The notes under the pieces were generated by a model. That model saw nothing but the letters and a program-made list of their open reading frames with translations, was not told the origin of the DNA and did no database searches. A stretch of DNA of 64,000 nucleotides from Owenia fusiformis (lineage: Eukaryota; Annelida; Polychaeta; Sabellida; Oweniidae). This document shows positions 51,201 to 58,685 of the stretch, one piece after another; position 1 is the first letter of the stretch, and each line of letters begins with the position of its first letter. A program made the position numbers and the translations under genes. The stretch covers positions 7,755,730 to 7,819,729 of the forward strand of contig CAIIXF020000007.1 of the NCBI GenBank assembly GCA_903813345.2, given 5' to 3'.

Positions 51201-54200
51201 GCTATATGTTTTCCTCCAATATACATACAGCCAAAATCAATGATAATACATTGTATGTGTCAAACCTGTTCTATAACTTGCGGTGTATGACAGATTCGCC
51301 TGCGGTATATGGCATACTCACGAACCAATGAGAACGCGATACGCAAGTACGCAATTGTCAGTTGCATCGATTGAACGAACGGGCAAAAATCAACAGTTGA
51401 CAAAGACCAGATAAAAACCTGCAAAATCACGAGTATTTATGTATTGTGGTATTGGCAACCACGATTTACACATTTCTGATACTTTCAGAAGTATCATTAA
51501 GCTATTACACTCAATAAACTTACAGGATTCATTCATATTAGAACTCATTATATTAGAAAGCACTAAAATATATCCAGCGTAGTTTTCCATTTAGACTCGA
51601 TTATTTTGACCAATCAAATCGAGCCTTTCTGTATCTCGTTTTCAACTGCGGTAAATGGCATATTTCGCGGGTGAGTATGACAAATTCCGCAGGTGAGTAT
51701 CGGGTATTCACTGAAATCAATGTCCTGTATATTCACTGCGGAATATGACATCTCACCTGCTGAATATGCCATATGGCATATTCATCCGTATCACAAATAT
51801 GGCGAAACCATGAATATATGTCATATTCCTCCTTATACCCCCTACCTGTATACACAACTCTTCATAAGTTTTAACTCTGCTTTCTGTAGCTTGTTTAAAA
51901 TATGTTAATGTTTATGAATTGCATTTTTCTTCCTGAATTAGAATTGGTCGGAAACTTATGACTTTGATGAATTTGCTTAAATCGCCAAAACAGCCTGTAA
52001 CACAAATGGGATTGCCAGTTGCCAAACTTTTGAAGGGGAGTGTAAGCCAATCAGGACTGAAATAATGGTTGAAAGGTATACACAGGCTCGATAATATATA
52101 CAACTTACCATATCTATTATTTGGGCAAGGGCTACCCCAAATGTGACATTGAGAGATTCGGAGGAGTTCCTAGAGGGCCTCACTCTGTCATCGTAGTTGT
52201 GGAGTAGGTCCTGGATGAGCCTCATCTCGTAGTCATCCGCGCAGACCACTGAAACAATAACAATCACATCCAGGAAATAGATTAGTATCCAATTGAATTC
52301 GATCACTGAACAATTTCATTTGTAAACTTGAGCAATTTTAATATCCTAAATGCTCCTTTGTGCGATTAAAATGCTGATAATCTAATAAACGAAGTCTACC
52401 CCAGGCATTTTCCTCTCGATGTTAATCTATGCCAATAAATATTAAATATCAAGAACAAATGAATCCTTAGAGTACTATGTAAAATGATATGAGTTTTATT
52501 CGTGATTTGATTATGTATTAGACCTATCATCAACAAAGGGCAAAATTAATTTTGTCATGAAATGTTGGAAAATCAAACAGTTTAATACAACCAGGACAGT
52601 ATACTAGTAGTAGAAATAAAACAGGTCTGATATATAAAAACAATAATAAAAGAGACAAATAGGTTAATTACTAGGAGGGATTGCATATGTGTTTTATACC
52701 GATTATGACATTCCCCATTGTACAAAGGGGAATATCAAATTGACCAAGGTAAATGGTCCAGGGATTTTTCAATGGGCTAAAAATAAGAAAATCTGGCTGA
52801 ACTTTATAAATGTGTCCAAACATCCCCCCTTCCACTTTTGGTCCCTCGTTAATTACTTTCCGGGTACACCAGTATAGGATATCGCAAAACCATGTTAAAC
52901 GGACAAGTTGTTATGCTTTAATACTGATTTTTTGAACAAGTTTTGATATATCAAAGTTTATGTACAAACGTTTAAACCGGAAGTAAGAAATGAAGTGGCG
53001 ATTTTGCAAAAATATTTGATGAGTTTTCATGTTGGAATCGTAATATAGACCTCAGATTAGATATTATATCGAGTAATAAATACCTTGGGGCTAGGCACCA
53101 AGGTAAATGGGCCAGGGATTTTTCAATTGGCTAAAAATAAGAAAATCTGGCTGAACTTTATAAATGTGTCCAAACATCCCCCCTTCCACTTTTGGTCCCT
53201 TGTTAATTATTTTCCGGGTACACCAGTATAGGTTATCGCAAAACCATGTTAAACGGACAATTAGTTGTTATGCTTTAATACTGATTTATTGAACAAGTTT
53301 ATTGATATATCAAAGTTTATGTACAGCATGATGTTTTACAATACACCCACAAACAATTGATTGTCGTTTAGTTTTCGTATTTGCTTTTGGTACGTATACG
53401 CATCATTCACCACTGCGTAGTAATATTTGCCCATCCTGGACCTATATCGTAATAATGTGGGGCACTATCTAGAGTATCTCTTAAACGTTTTCATTATTCT
53501 ATGTAAGTCGAAGCTTCAATACATTTCTTTGTATCATATTTAAAATTCGAACGTGACTATATTCACGCCTTCTATAAACTGTGAACAAAGTAAATAATTC
53601 ACCCGGTATTTATTCGTCGATACAATACCTGGTCTATACCATGGGCTTCCAAAATAATCTAAACTAAGTGTTTCGTTCTGTGCTAAACGCTTAAACCGGA
53701 AGTAAGAAATGAAGTGACGATTTTGCAAAAATATTTGATGTTGGAATCGTAATATCATGGGCTTTCAACTAGTTGAAAGCCCATGGTAATATAGACCTCA
53801 GATTAGATATTATATCGAGTAATAAATACGTTGGGGCTAGGCCCAAAAGCTTTCGAACCCCTCACTCCCTTCGGTCTTTTGGGTTACAGAAAACGTTTGT
53901 GCTTAGCCCTGCGATCGTCGATCTAATGACCTGCTCTAGGTCTATATTTTTTAAACATACAGTATCATAACCAGAAAAAATCTGATCTAGTCATATGTAT
54001 TGAAACTAACTGAGAAAATTCTTTGGGTAAAATACTTATTTAATTTGACGTCATCTGACTGGGATGTTCTTATGAAAGAACGTGTCATGTAATTTAGATA
54101 GGTTCCGCTTTGGTGCGTTTGATTAAAAAACCATCGAAAAAACACAATTCGGGTAATGTGCTGACATGGATAGACTATTCTCATTGGCGTTTGATTTCTC

Positions 54201-57200
54201 TTACACAAAGGCGTTAAGTGAATAACTGGCAAGATAACAAATGGGAAATCGAAGTATTGGGCTATGTTGCTTAGACAGGAAAAGTATGACACGTTATGTA
54301 AATCTCTTGAGAGGGCGCATCTAATGTTCCAGTGGCTATCCCTTAAATTGGCTGAGAAGACTGATAATTGTGTTATTGAACTCAGGTAAGGTTAAGTAAT
54401 CGTAAATTATGTGAGAAACTATTAAGATATTAACAGTTTGCTATGTTGCGTTCTGTTGCATGTCGTTAGATATCTGATTTACACTCCCCTCCAAAATATG
54501 GAAATACTATTTATGTTTAATATTTATTTTTCCAATGTGTTATGTACGTTGACTTTATTACTTTACCGAACCGAACCTTGTATTGCCAATTTTTTTAATG
54601 AGAGTGTAGATCGTGCGCTGTTGAAACTGCTTCAAATATTACGTAATCAAAAAATGTTTTTCCTATGTCAACAGAAAAATTAATTTCGTCGATTTAAGAA
54701 AATGTTCGGTCCCAGCAACTGATTGAAGCATTTTGATACTCATTACATCTGTCTTGCGCTGTCATGTTTGATGAAGTACTCAGTTTGTAGGATTTTGAGA
54801 CCACTCAGATCGGGTAAAATAACTCATTAAATCAATGGCGTCTCAAGACTTGAAAAGGAAGGAGATGACAAGGTTCATCTGTTAACTATACGTAGTGCTG
54901 TGATCTGATCGAATGATTGAGTAGTTATTATCTATTTTCCTACTTCTCGCTACAGACCAATTGCAAGATTGAATGTCTAACATTGAATTCCATATAGAAA
55001 TCATGTTAGATTTTATATCTTAATGAGAGTAGCCCTGGAATAATTTCAGCGAAATTAAACTGATTTAAAAGGGTAACGATATCCCGACATTTGACAACAC
55101 CACCTTATATTGAAACTCACTAAGCACACACATTATTATTTATTGCAATAATATGCTAGTGTTTTCTTAGAAAAATGTCAGATCATCGTGACCCGGAAGG
55201 TATATCACTATGTAATCATCCTTCTTTAAATACTTACCTTTTGTGCGTATCCTGGAAGTGTCGATGACTTTGAAAGGGAAAAAACATATCGACTTTCTTA
55301 AGACATATGAAATTAACTCAATCTTAGGCAATTTAAGATTGACAGTGTAAACCAAAGAAGAAAGACTGATATGATGTGTCATAACTTTTATTCACTGTCT
55401 AGGATATTGTTACATTCACATATTAAAATATAGAGAAATTAGACCAGATCTTCCTGAAACGATTAAACCATCAGTTTGCTCAAATTTCATCATCCTCGTA
55501 TTGTACCATGCCCCGCGCGTTTAAATGTCACGCTTGATTTGGTACGTCCCTGTGTTTACGTGGTGGCATAATTTTGTAATATGTTGGAGGTTCTCGGAGA
55601 TGTTATGCAGGAATGTCCAAATGCAGTAGAAGTGAAGAAGAACATTAATCATCCAGTGATCACACTCACATTTGATATATTACTTTAAAAACGAACGCAT
55701 CTAATGCATGGACAAAATCTAAACTTTATGCGGTTTCTATATCAGATGATAGTTATGAAAACGAATGTTGTGAGAGTCGTATTTATTTGTCTGCTTTTAC
55801 AGTGAACTGGCACAAAGCATTCGTCATTGTAGAGCGACAACGCGACAAAATAATAAAAACAGCATTTATGTCCAATATATTCCTGCGTCAAAATGTACTG
55901 TCAAACTACGGCAACGGACAAAATATTCATCAAATTAAAGCGACATAAACGACGACATTTGACAAAGTACACGAAAAACGTTTACACAATTGAGCCAGGC
56001 CACAGGAAAAGGGGTCTTATCACAGATTGTTTTTCTTAAAAAGCACAAAGAGACCTTTCAAATGAGCCATGGCTTGTGTCTTAACATTTTTTCCTTGCAG
56101 GTATAGACCAAAAGACTGATTTGAATTTAGCACATTTTCCTCTTAATCTTGGGCACATTTTTGGCTTTGTAGCACAATTTAAATTTTTGGGATAAGACCG
56201 GTTTTCCTATGGCGAGGCTCAATTATCAATGAAAAATGAATAAAACGACAAGTCACTCTCATTTGTGCGGCGAGGTGATTCAATAAATTGTCTGTTGGGA
56301 AAGAGGGGGGGGGGGACCCCAGGGTTCAAAGATGACGTACGTCTTTAATATTAATCTGTATTGAGATGACCCACCGTCCTAAATAAAAAGAAACAAAAAT
56401 GGCGAATTAGATTTTTTCTAATTACATCGATAAAAACATCACAATTTTCTCGCGCAAGATCTCTTAATTATTTCCCAATTTTGACAAATTTGATATTTAA
56501 AAGAATCGCCGAAAAATTGAGCGACAAAAGGTGGCACCACCATACCCACAGGGACCATTCACAAGTGTCTCTATTACCTTCTCCTCATTTGAATGAAAAT
56601 CTCAGGATTTACGTGAATGATAAGGTCTATGGCCTCATAAACACATACTTGTCGTAATTTTCTGAACGATTAAAGACCGGTCGAGTCCTTGTTGACTTTC
56701 TTTGAAACAATTCAAGACAGATCAATGTGGCATTCGGTTTTGTCATTAGAGGAAAACGAATTAGAATATCTTACTAACAACAAGCTTTGAATGGTTTTGA
56801 TGTAACGTAATGAAGCCTATCAGTGACTTCTGGCAGAGTCTAAGATGGTGATCGTGACAATTGACTAAGGTTAAAAACCAGTTACCATTTCTACGTGACA
56901 TTGAGCTCTCATCGTATTTCATTGGAATTCTTGAACAGTCGATTTTCTATTTTTTCAAACATTCCATTGTTGAAGAGAAATAAAGCCCCTGTAACCTCTT
57001 TCACACCCTCTTGATAATCCAGAGCGACAAAATGAGCCACAGAATTTTCCCAGAATTTAACTTTGGCATTTACTCTCAAATTTGCGCAAATAAGGTCTCA
57101 TGTTTAGAATATAACTTTACAAAATCCTCCAAACCGAACCTCAAGTATTTTTAATTGATCAATATTAAAATGGCATTTGGCAAAAATGAAACATGCTCTG

Positions 57201-58685
57201 GTGACAAAAGCAGAGGTTAAAATTTCGACTGAATATATTTACGGATAGTGCCCCTTTAATGAAAAACTCCATTGCCTTATTCTAACGTTAAACGGGTAAG
57301 CTGATCGTAATCTCTCACAAATTACTGCACAGCCAGATCGCACCTAAAGCCGAAGTTCTGCGAGAAGCATCGAAACTATTAACAATGAGGGAAGAATTAG
57401 CTGATACCTCACTGACACGCATCGTTAGAGATCACGGCCTTATATCTGTTTCTAGACTAATATTGCTAGTTGTAAGACATAAAGATGTGATGCGTATCAG
57501 AAGGAACACTTCTGAATTGGCACGAAACGTTCACTGAAATACAAGGAGGATTGGCAGCCATTAATCAAACTCGATACTCCGTTGCCTTCAGTGGAACAAT
57601 TTAGTAAAAATATTTCTATAAGGCTCTCTTTGGACCAAGTTTTTCAATGAAAGATGGCCATTTCGAATATTTTGGTCGTACTCAAGCTTCCTTGGCAGTT
57701 CTAGTCTTCAAAATATGAGTAATAATGTTACCAAATCGGTGTACGCCGGGCAACGGAGTATCGAGTTGGAATAACGGTTTCAAATCCTCCTTGATTCAAA
57801 TGGAGGATCGTTAAACTAAGTTATATTTTATTTTCAAAAGTATTTACGTATTTGTTGATGCCATTATTTAAGTCAGTTGCTGAACTACTTGATAATAGCA
57901 TAATTTAGAGGCAATAATCAGTCAAGGTAATTTACAACATTCAGCATCCCACGAGAATATTCTACTTTAAGAGACAGAGATTACAAAAGCAAAACGAATA
58001 TGGAGCCTATACAATTTTACCCTGTTATATTAATAATATTACACATGAAATTTGCAATCAGAAACATGTTTTAAAATACAAATTCTACATGTAATTAAAT
58101 GCATTTGCAATCTAAAGAGTTTGGAAAACCTCTATTGATTTAATGACTGAATTTTTCACATAACTATACCTTTTCTATGAGTTGCTGTTGGCGTAAAGAT
58201 TGAGAATGAAGTAAGTGTTACACAGAAGACATTCCATTGATTTGATTTTAAAATGTTTTGCCAGTAGTTTGCATTAACTGGCCTTACACGTTTAGAGAAA
58301 GTTGTTAACGAAATGAGATTTCATAATATACTGAAGTAATGATAGTTGTATAATTACTATGTTACTATCAAATCATTTTTGTATCATTTTTATGTCACCA
58401 TCCTTTGGTAATGACAAATCAAACGTGAAAATTAATAAAATTCAGAAAAAATATTATGAAATAAATAGTTTATTGAAGGCCGTGATGGAATATGAATGTT
58501 TTCCTCAAGAAAATACGACATTGGCCTCGAAAAATATCATATTGGCACTCGGACTGTCGCCTTTGGCTAATATCATATTCTCCCTCGGAATAAAATTCAT
58601 ATTCCATCCCTCCTATTAAATAACTTCTAAACTTACCTTGTATAAGATATAACATAGACATTACAATAAATGTTATCTTAATCAT
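5851..58685 (-). CDS. Nicotinic acetylcholine receptor alpha-type subunit (7 exons, 503 aa)
   Basis: This gene encodes a Cys-loop ligand-gated cation channel subunit of the plasma membrane. Seven exons total 1512 nt and give exactly 503 codons plus stop. Residues 1-20 are a signal peptide (cleavage probably after VVCA), followed by the extracellular domain with N-glycosylation sites at N44 and N50. Loop D Trp is W75, loop A is [12 protein letters not shown] with Y113, the Cys-loop is C149-C163 with 13 residues between, and loop B Trp is W170. Loop C is Y211-S-C213-C214-PEP-Y218; the vicinal cysteines make it an alpha-type (principal-face) subunit. M1 is about 232-253, M2 about 262-281 with E261 (-1'), L271 (9') and E282 (20') indicating cation selectivity, M3 about 296-316 and M4 about 463-481. 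The M3-M4 loop is fairly short. IDMDEKNQI, SSC.VDV.YFPFD and [11 protein letters not shown] resemble alpha-9/alpha-10 subunits; exact subtype is inferred. Its partner subunits are unknown. Confidence 0.96.
6308..6500. mobile_element. TIR element of the 'acagtgaaacctgt' family next to exon 7
   Basis: Ends read cagtaagacctgt and, inverted, caattaaacctgt, with TA on both sides (6306-6307 and 6501-6502). It lies 34 bp from the exon 7 acceptor, so it occupies the part of the intron where the branch point would normally be sought. Confidence 0.6.
7384..7452 (+). mobile_element. tRNA-derived SINE fragment
   Basis: A-box-like 'tggctcagtgg' at about 7391-7401 and B-box-like 'gagtccaattcc' at about 7429-7440 are spaced as in a tRNA gene. 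The acceptor stem is not maintained, so this is a SINE head or tRNA pseudogene rather than a working tRNA. Confidence 0.55.
8290..8745. repeat. 45-bp minisatellite, about 10 copies
   Basis: A unit of about 45 bp, 'agaagtctgtcactcc' ... 'tggtatagcagatacagggt', repeats with the first copies spaced exactly 45 bp (8301, 8346, 8391). Because 45 is a multiple of 3, a + strand frame at 8384-8602 shows a 15-residue repeat ([14 protein letters not shown]-like); this is a by-product of the array and not good evidence for a protein. Confidence 0.85.
11107..11178. mobile_element. Small inverted-repeat element, 'ccttgcccaag' family, copy A
   Basis: 72 bp with ends ccttgcccaagacggt and, inverted, ccttgcccaagtcggt. 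Imperfect 13-bp direct repeats flank it (gagattggttatc and gagatggggtaac, 10 of 13 matching). See the related copy at 24815-24911, which has an exact 13-bp flanking repeat. Confidence 0.5.
13831..14036 (-). CDS. nAChR exon 6 (M3 and start of the intracellular loop)
   Basis: 206 nt, acceptor TTGCAG, donor CAT|GTAAGT. It encodes [20 protein letters not shown] and on through [20 protein letters not shown] to DTVQH. The phase closes the G295 codon from exon 5 and ends in phase 0. LNIHHKG after M3 is typical for the family. Confidence 0.96.
14037..15047 (-). other. nAChR intron 5
   Basis: A short intron of 1011 bp, about four-fifths of which is the 33-bp minisatellite listed separately. Only about 150 bp next to exon 6 and 50 bp next to exon 5 are unique. 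Confidence 0.95.
14184..14998. repeat. 33-bp minisatellite, about 24 copies
   Basis: The unit is close to 'gataaagtatttatgttc' + 'atgtacatttactca', period about 33 bp. Variants alternate 'ctatgat' and 'ctcagat'. The multiple-of-three period gives repeated [12 protein letters not shown]-like + strand frames that are artefacts of the array. Confidence 0.93.
15048..15586 (-). CDS. nAChR exon 5 (Cys-loop to M2)
   Basis: 539 nt, acceptor ATTTCAG, donor CTAATAG|GTATGT. It encodes residues 116-294: the Cys-loop, SWTYDG (loop B), [15 protein letters not shown] (loop C), M1 with the [10 protein letters not shown] motif, GEK at the cytoplasmic mouth of M2, the pore helix, and the M2-M3 linker to PLI. 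This is the largest exon and the strongest evidence for the family. Confidence 0.97.
15740..16015. repeat. Purine-rich (A/G) tract
   Basis: Nearly 280 bp in which the + strand is strongly purine-biased (gaagagagat, aagattgag, gagggaagg and similar). It lies 150 bp from exon 5; on the transcript strand it is a long pyrimidine-rich run. Confidence 0.7.
17998..18061. mobile_element. 64-bp hairpin MITE in duplication copy 1
   Basis: Ends caggatgagccaaaaagata and, inverted, cagagtgagccaaaaaggta, flanked by TA on both sides. The whole element is two arms and a short loop. The same insert at 21609-21672 shows that it entered before the duplication. Confidence 0.65.
19905..20005 (-). mobile_element. 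LINE reverse-transcriptase fragment (copy 1)
   Basis: The minus strand reads [20 protein letters not shown] then [10 protein letters not shown], matching the (G)VPQGS.LGPLLF...INDLP palm motif of non-LTR retrotransposon reverse transcriptases (Jockey/CR1-like group). Only this short part of RT is recognisable; the first Gly of PQGS is Glu. No LINE ends were seen. Confidence 0.8.
21609..21672. mobile_element. 64-bp hairpin MITE in duplication copy 2
   Basis: Duplicate of the element at 17998-18061. Arms here pair slightly better (caggatgagccaaaacggta against cagagtgagccaaaagggta). Confidence 0.65.
23480..23590 (-). mobile_element. LINE reverse-transcriptase fragment (copy 2)
   Basis: Duplicate of the fragment in copy 1: [20 protein letters not shown] then EIDYHIKK. 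It continues open for some 40 codons further without recognisable RT motifs. It was carried by the segmental duplication and is not an independent insertion. Confidence 0.8.
23721..23830 (-). mobile_element. tRNA-derived SINE at the duplication border
   Basis: On the minus strand, B-box-like 'gtgggttcgatcc' (23757-23772 region) is followed by 'ggggtggaatgactttttc' and 'acaccagccctaa'. The 'ggtggagtgactttttcaca' tail recurs at 26361, defining a local SINE family. Confidence 0.6.
24815..24911. mobile_element. Inverted-repeat element, 'ccttgcccaag' family, copy B, with 13-bp target duplication
   Basis: Ends cttgcccaagtctgt and, inverted, ccttgcccaaggctgt. The exact 13-bp direct repeat gtgcctatattgt sits at 24802-24814 and 24912-24924. 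The interior is A/T only in effect. It lies about 50 bp from the exon 4 donor. Confidence 0.65.
24974..25083 (-). CDS. nAChR exon 4 (conserved 110-nt exon)
   Basis: 110 nt, acceptor TTTGTAG, donor AACAA|GTGAGT. It encodes [16 protein letters not shown] and then [20 protein letters not shown] plus two bases of Asn115. The 110-nt length matches the classic fourth exon of animal nAChR genes. It carries the W.PD...YN loop A signature. Confidence 0.96.
25370..26060. repeat. Minisatellite 'attgaaggaggatatttcgt', interrupted
   Basis: Imperfect units of about 20-25 bp occur on both sides of the TIR element at 25478-25886, so the array predates the insertion. Confidence 0.75.
25478..25886. mobile_element. 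TIR element with 'cagggttcgtacac' ends
   Basis: 409 bp, ends cagggttcgtacacacct and, inverted, cagggttcgtacacct, flanked by TA. Just inside both ends the phrase 'cctggaaatgtcagggaa' occurs in the same orientation. I recall similar 'gggttcgtacac..tggaaa.tcaggga' repeats from many animal genomes. No transposase. Confidence 0.7.
26092..26136 (-). CDS. nAChR exon 3 (conserved 45-nt exon)
   Basis: Exactly 45 nt, phase 0 at both ends, encoding [15 protein letters not shown] between TTTGCAG and CAG|GTAGGT. A 45-nt exon at this point is an old, conserved feature of nAChR genes. W75 here is the complementary-face loop D tryptophan. Confidence 0.96.
26361..26425 (+). mobile_element. SINE tail fragment
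   Basis: 'gggtggagtgactttttcac' followed by 'atccgcccctag' matches the 3' part of the SINE at 23721-23830. No A or B box is present, so it is 5'-truncated. Confidence 0.45.
30617..30795. mobile_element. Foldback MITE with about 60-bp arms
   Basis: Left arm starts cctcagtcacatctgatact and contains gggcgtacg, tgacgtagcttc and caaaatcga; the right arm is its imperfect reverse complement, ending in tgactgagg. The arms cover most of the 179 bp. A target duplication could not be read confidently. Confidence 0.65.
31136..31340 (+). CDS. Candidate terminal exon inside nAChR intron 2 (unrecognised)
   Basis: After an acceptor-like 'ttggttccacag' the + strand reads [20 protein letters not shown] and then [47 protein letters not shown]-stop. 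The composition (charged and Gly residues, varied codons, little low-complexity) is more protein-like than most frames in this AT-rich intron. I do not recognise the family. It could be part of a nested + strand gene, an old retrocopy, or chance. Confidence 0.25.
31516..31677 (+). CDS. Candidate exon inside nAChR intron 2 (unrecognised)
   Basis: 54 codons from [57 protein letters not shown], ending in phase 0 at a good donor, AGG|GTGAGT. Cys residues (CVKCGNVC) could suggest a metal site, but no domain is recognised. A possible acceptor 'gatctgacag' lies just upstream. Confidence 0.25.
32084..32258 (+). CDS. Candidate exon inside nAChR intron 2 (unrecognised)
   Basis: Acceptor-like 'cagcgctctttag' precedes [20 protein letters not shown] and [20 protein letters not shown], and the segment ends at CAAAG|GTGAAT. 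It would join in phase to the candidate at 31516-31677. No homology is known to me. Confidence 0.2.
33352..35402. mobile_element. Outer Tc1/mariner-type element (non-autonomous), hosting another element
   Basis: Inverted ends of over 40 bp: cagggtgtccggaaagtaaa on both sides, continuing gatacaaat.ctcttatttt. TA duplications at 33350-33351 and 35403-35404. Without the inner insertion it is about 1.07 kb. No transposase motif was found in its own sequence, so it looks like a non-autonomous or deleted copy. Confidence 0.85.
34138..35112 (-). mobile_element. Inner Tc1/mariner-type element with decayed transposase
   Basis: 975 bp with inverted ends of about 35 bp (cagggtggtcaaaaaaaacg, then gcaaccctaa or gcaaccctag) and TA on both sides. 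On the minus strand around 34440-34625 it reads [40 protein letters not shown] and [18 protein letters not shown]. This is the C-terminal part of an IS630/Tc1/mariner DDE transposase: QQD supplies the second catalytic Asp and SPDMAPFN the third, about 36 residues on. The N-terminal half is missing or unrecognisable and 975 bp is short for an active copy, so it is internally deleted and inactive. Confidence 0.88.
36777..36838. repeat. GTGTA-type microsatellite
   Basis: Runs of 'gtgtagtgta' broken by 'cctgta' twice, about 60 bp. Confidence 0.85.
38095..38900. repeat. Dispersed repeat with internal 104-152-bp tandem units
   Basis: Six units sharing 'aaaatcatccacaagttctc' and 'agaagttcaaatctgact' begin near 38170, 38301, 38425, 38533, 38686 and 38790, with 'ttcaatgaccttctcaaggt' between them. 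It starts with 'ggcggttggcgtctgtaaca' and ends with 'ggtaatgccttgttt'; similar start or end phrases occur near 9725-9815, 18780, 22400 and 61410-61525, so these belong to one dispersed family. Confidence 0.65.
45285..45450. repeat. 'ggcccaaa'-rich repeat
   Basis: Repeated ggccc/gggcc words in an A/T background (ttttgggcccc, aggcccagt, tttttgggccctaaaggcc). The same style of sequence occurs in both duplication copies (about 17085-17310 and 20600-20830) and suggests one repeat family. Confidence 0.5.
48719..48895. mobile_element. TIR element with 'caggcccgtagccagg' ends
   Basis: 177 bp; left end caggcccatagccagg, right end inverted caggcccgtagctagccagg. Elements with 'ggcccgtagccagg' ends are, to my knowledge, common in marine invertebrate genomes. 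No ORF. Confidence 0.65.
50308..50945. repeat. 72-bp minisatellite, about 8-9 copies
   Basis: Unit 'gattagcactcctcttattg' + 'gttatttgaaaaagaattac' + 'ttgacatcatctgactgtat' + 'ggtcaattaat'. The middle copies are spaced 72 bp and nearly identical; outer copies are diverged, as expected for unequal exchange. Confidence 0.9.
51074..51145. mobile_element. 72-bp hairpin element with 8-bp target duplication
   Basis: Two 25-bp arms (catcctccgaacacagggtt + ccaga; one mismatch) and a 22-bp loop. The 8-bp direct repeat aataatac lies at 51066-51073 and 51146-51153. An 8-bp duplication is the hAT signature, so this may be a minimal hAT-mobilised MITE. Confidence 0.75.
52016..52044. repeat. Solo Tc1-type end beside exon 2
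   Basis: 'cagttgccaaacttttgaag' + 'gggagtgta' matches the repeat ends at 3766-3885. It lies about 65 bp from the exon 2 donor; no partner end was found nearby. Confidence 0.45.
52109..52248 (-). CDS. nAChR exon 2 (N-terminal helix)
   Basis: 140 nt after acceptor TTTCAG, ending ATATG|GTAAGT in phase 0. It encodes [20 protein letters not shown] and on through [20 protein letters not shown] to AQIIDM. The 'L...LL..YD..VRP' pattern is the N-terminal helix and loop found in all nAChR subunits. A frame open upstream with its own ATG at 52306 is intron read-through and was not used. Confidence 0.95.
52741..53096. repeat. Local duplication, unit 1
   Basis: Shares with unit 2 the blocks 'ggtaaatgg.ccagggattt', 'acatccccccttccactttt', 'caccagtataggatatcgca', 'accggaagtaagaaatgaag' and 'cctcagattagatattatat'. 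It lacks the middle 365 bp present in unit 2. Confidence 0.88.
53097..53855. repeat. Local duplication, unit 2
   Basis: Same blocks as unit 1, but with about 365 bp between 'aagtttatgtaca' and 'ttaaaccggaag' (53325-53689), and with the 30-bp palindrome at 53756-53785 inserted. Unit 1 either lost the middle part or predates its insertion. Confidence 0.88.
53756..53785. mobile_element. 30-bp perfect palindrome with 7-bp target duplication
   Basis: catgggctttcaac + tagttgaaagcccatg reads the same on both strands with no loop. It is flanked by gtaatat at 53749-53755 and 53786-53792, while the paralogous empty site in unit 1 (about 53041-53047) has gtaatat once. Confidence 0.85.
57542..57793. mobile_element. 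Foldback element with 45-bp arms
   Basis: Left arm caaggaggattggcagccat ... actcgatactccgttgcc; right arm is the inverted match caaggaggatttgaaaccgt ... actcgatactccgttgcc. 252 bp overall with about 160 bp of single-copy middle. No clear target duplication. Confidence 0.7.
58484..58608. mobile_element. TIR element beside the exon 1 donor
   Basis: About 44-bp imperfect inverted arms beginning gatggaatatgaat on both sides; the interior has 'ggccaat'/'ttagccaaa' and repeated 'aatatcatatt'. It ends 28 bp from the last base of exon 1. Confidence 0.65.
58637..58685 (-). CDS. nAChR exon 1 (start codon and signal peptide)
   Basis: Encodes [16 protein letters not shown] plus the first base of the next codon, then donor AAG|GTAAGT. 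A G at -3 suits initiation. Joining to exon 2 gives ...[14 protein letters not shown], a textbook signal peptide with an Ala at the cleavage site. The frame stays open upstream to an ATG at 58811, which would add 42 residues before the hydrophobic stretch; that start is less likely because it spoils the N-terminal signal sequence. Confidence 0.85.

Larger units (their letters stand above)
26137..52108 (-). other. nAChR intron 2 (26 kb)
   Basis: The largest intron. Supported contents: SINE tail (26361-26425), a foldback element (30617-30795), a coding-like island (31136-32258), nested mariner-type elements (33352-35402), a GTGTA microsatellite (36777-36838), a 100-150-bp tandem repeat (38146-38830), 'ggccc'-rich segment (45285-45450), a TIR element (48719-48895), a 72-bp minisatellite (50308-50945) and an 8-bp-TSD hairpin (51074-51145). 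In 26430-30610, 35410-36770, 38840-45280 and 45450-48710 I see only AT-rich unique-looking DNA. The longest open frame (46604-47014, +, 136 codons, hydrophobic) has no family match that I recognise. Confidence 0.85.
52249..58636 (-). other. nAChR intron 1
   Basis: 6.4 kb. Contains a short duplication with a 365-bp length difference (52741-53855), a 30-bp palindrome insertion (53756-53785), a solo Tc1-type end (54480-54503), an 11-G run (56305-56315), a foldback element (57542-57793) and a TIR element 28 bp from the exon 1 donor (58484-58608). No further exon was supported. Confidence 0.85.

Noticed and set aside
52109-52306. Exon 2 frame extended upstream to its own ATG ([20 protein letters not shown])
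   Set aside because: It looks like a signal peptide, but a clean TTTCAG acceptor lies inside it, and exon 1 at 58637-58685 joins in phase to give a better signal peptide and the usual exon 1/exon 2 split.
55167-55382. 71-codon minus-strand frame ending at a good donor (AAAAG|GTAAGT near 55243)
   Set aside because: It would fall inside intron 1, but the receptor reads correctly without it and no nAChR motif is present. A rare alternative exon cannot be excluded.
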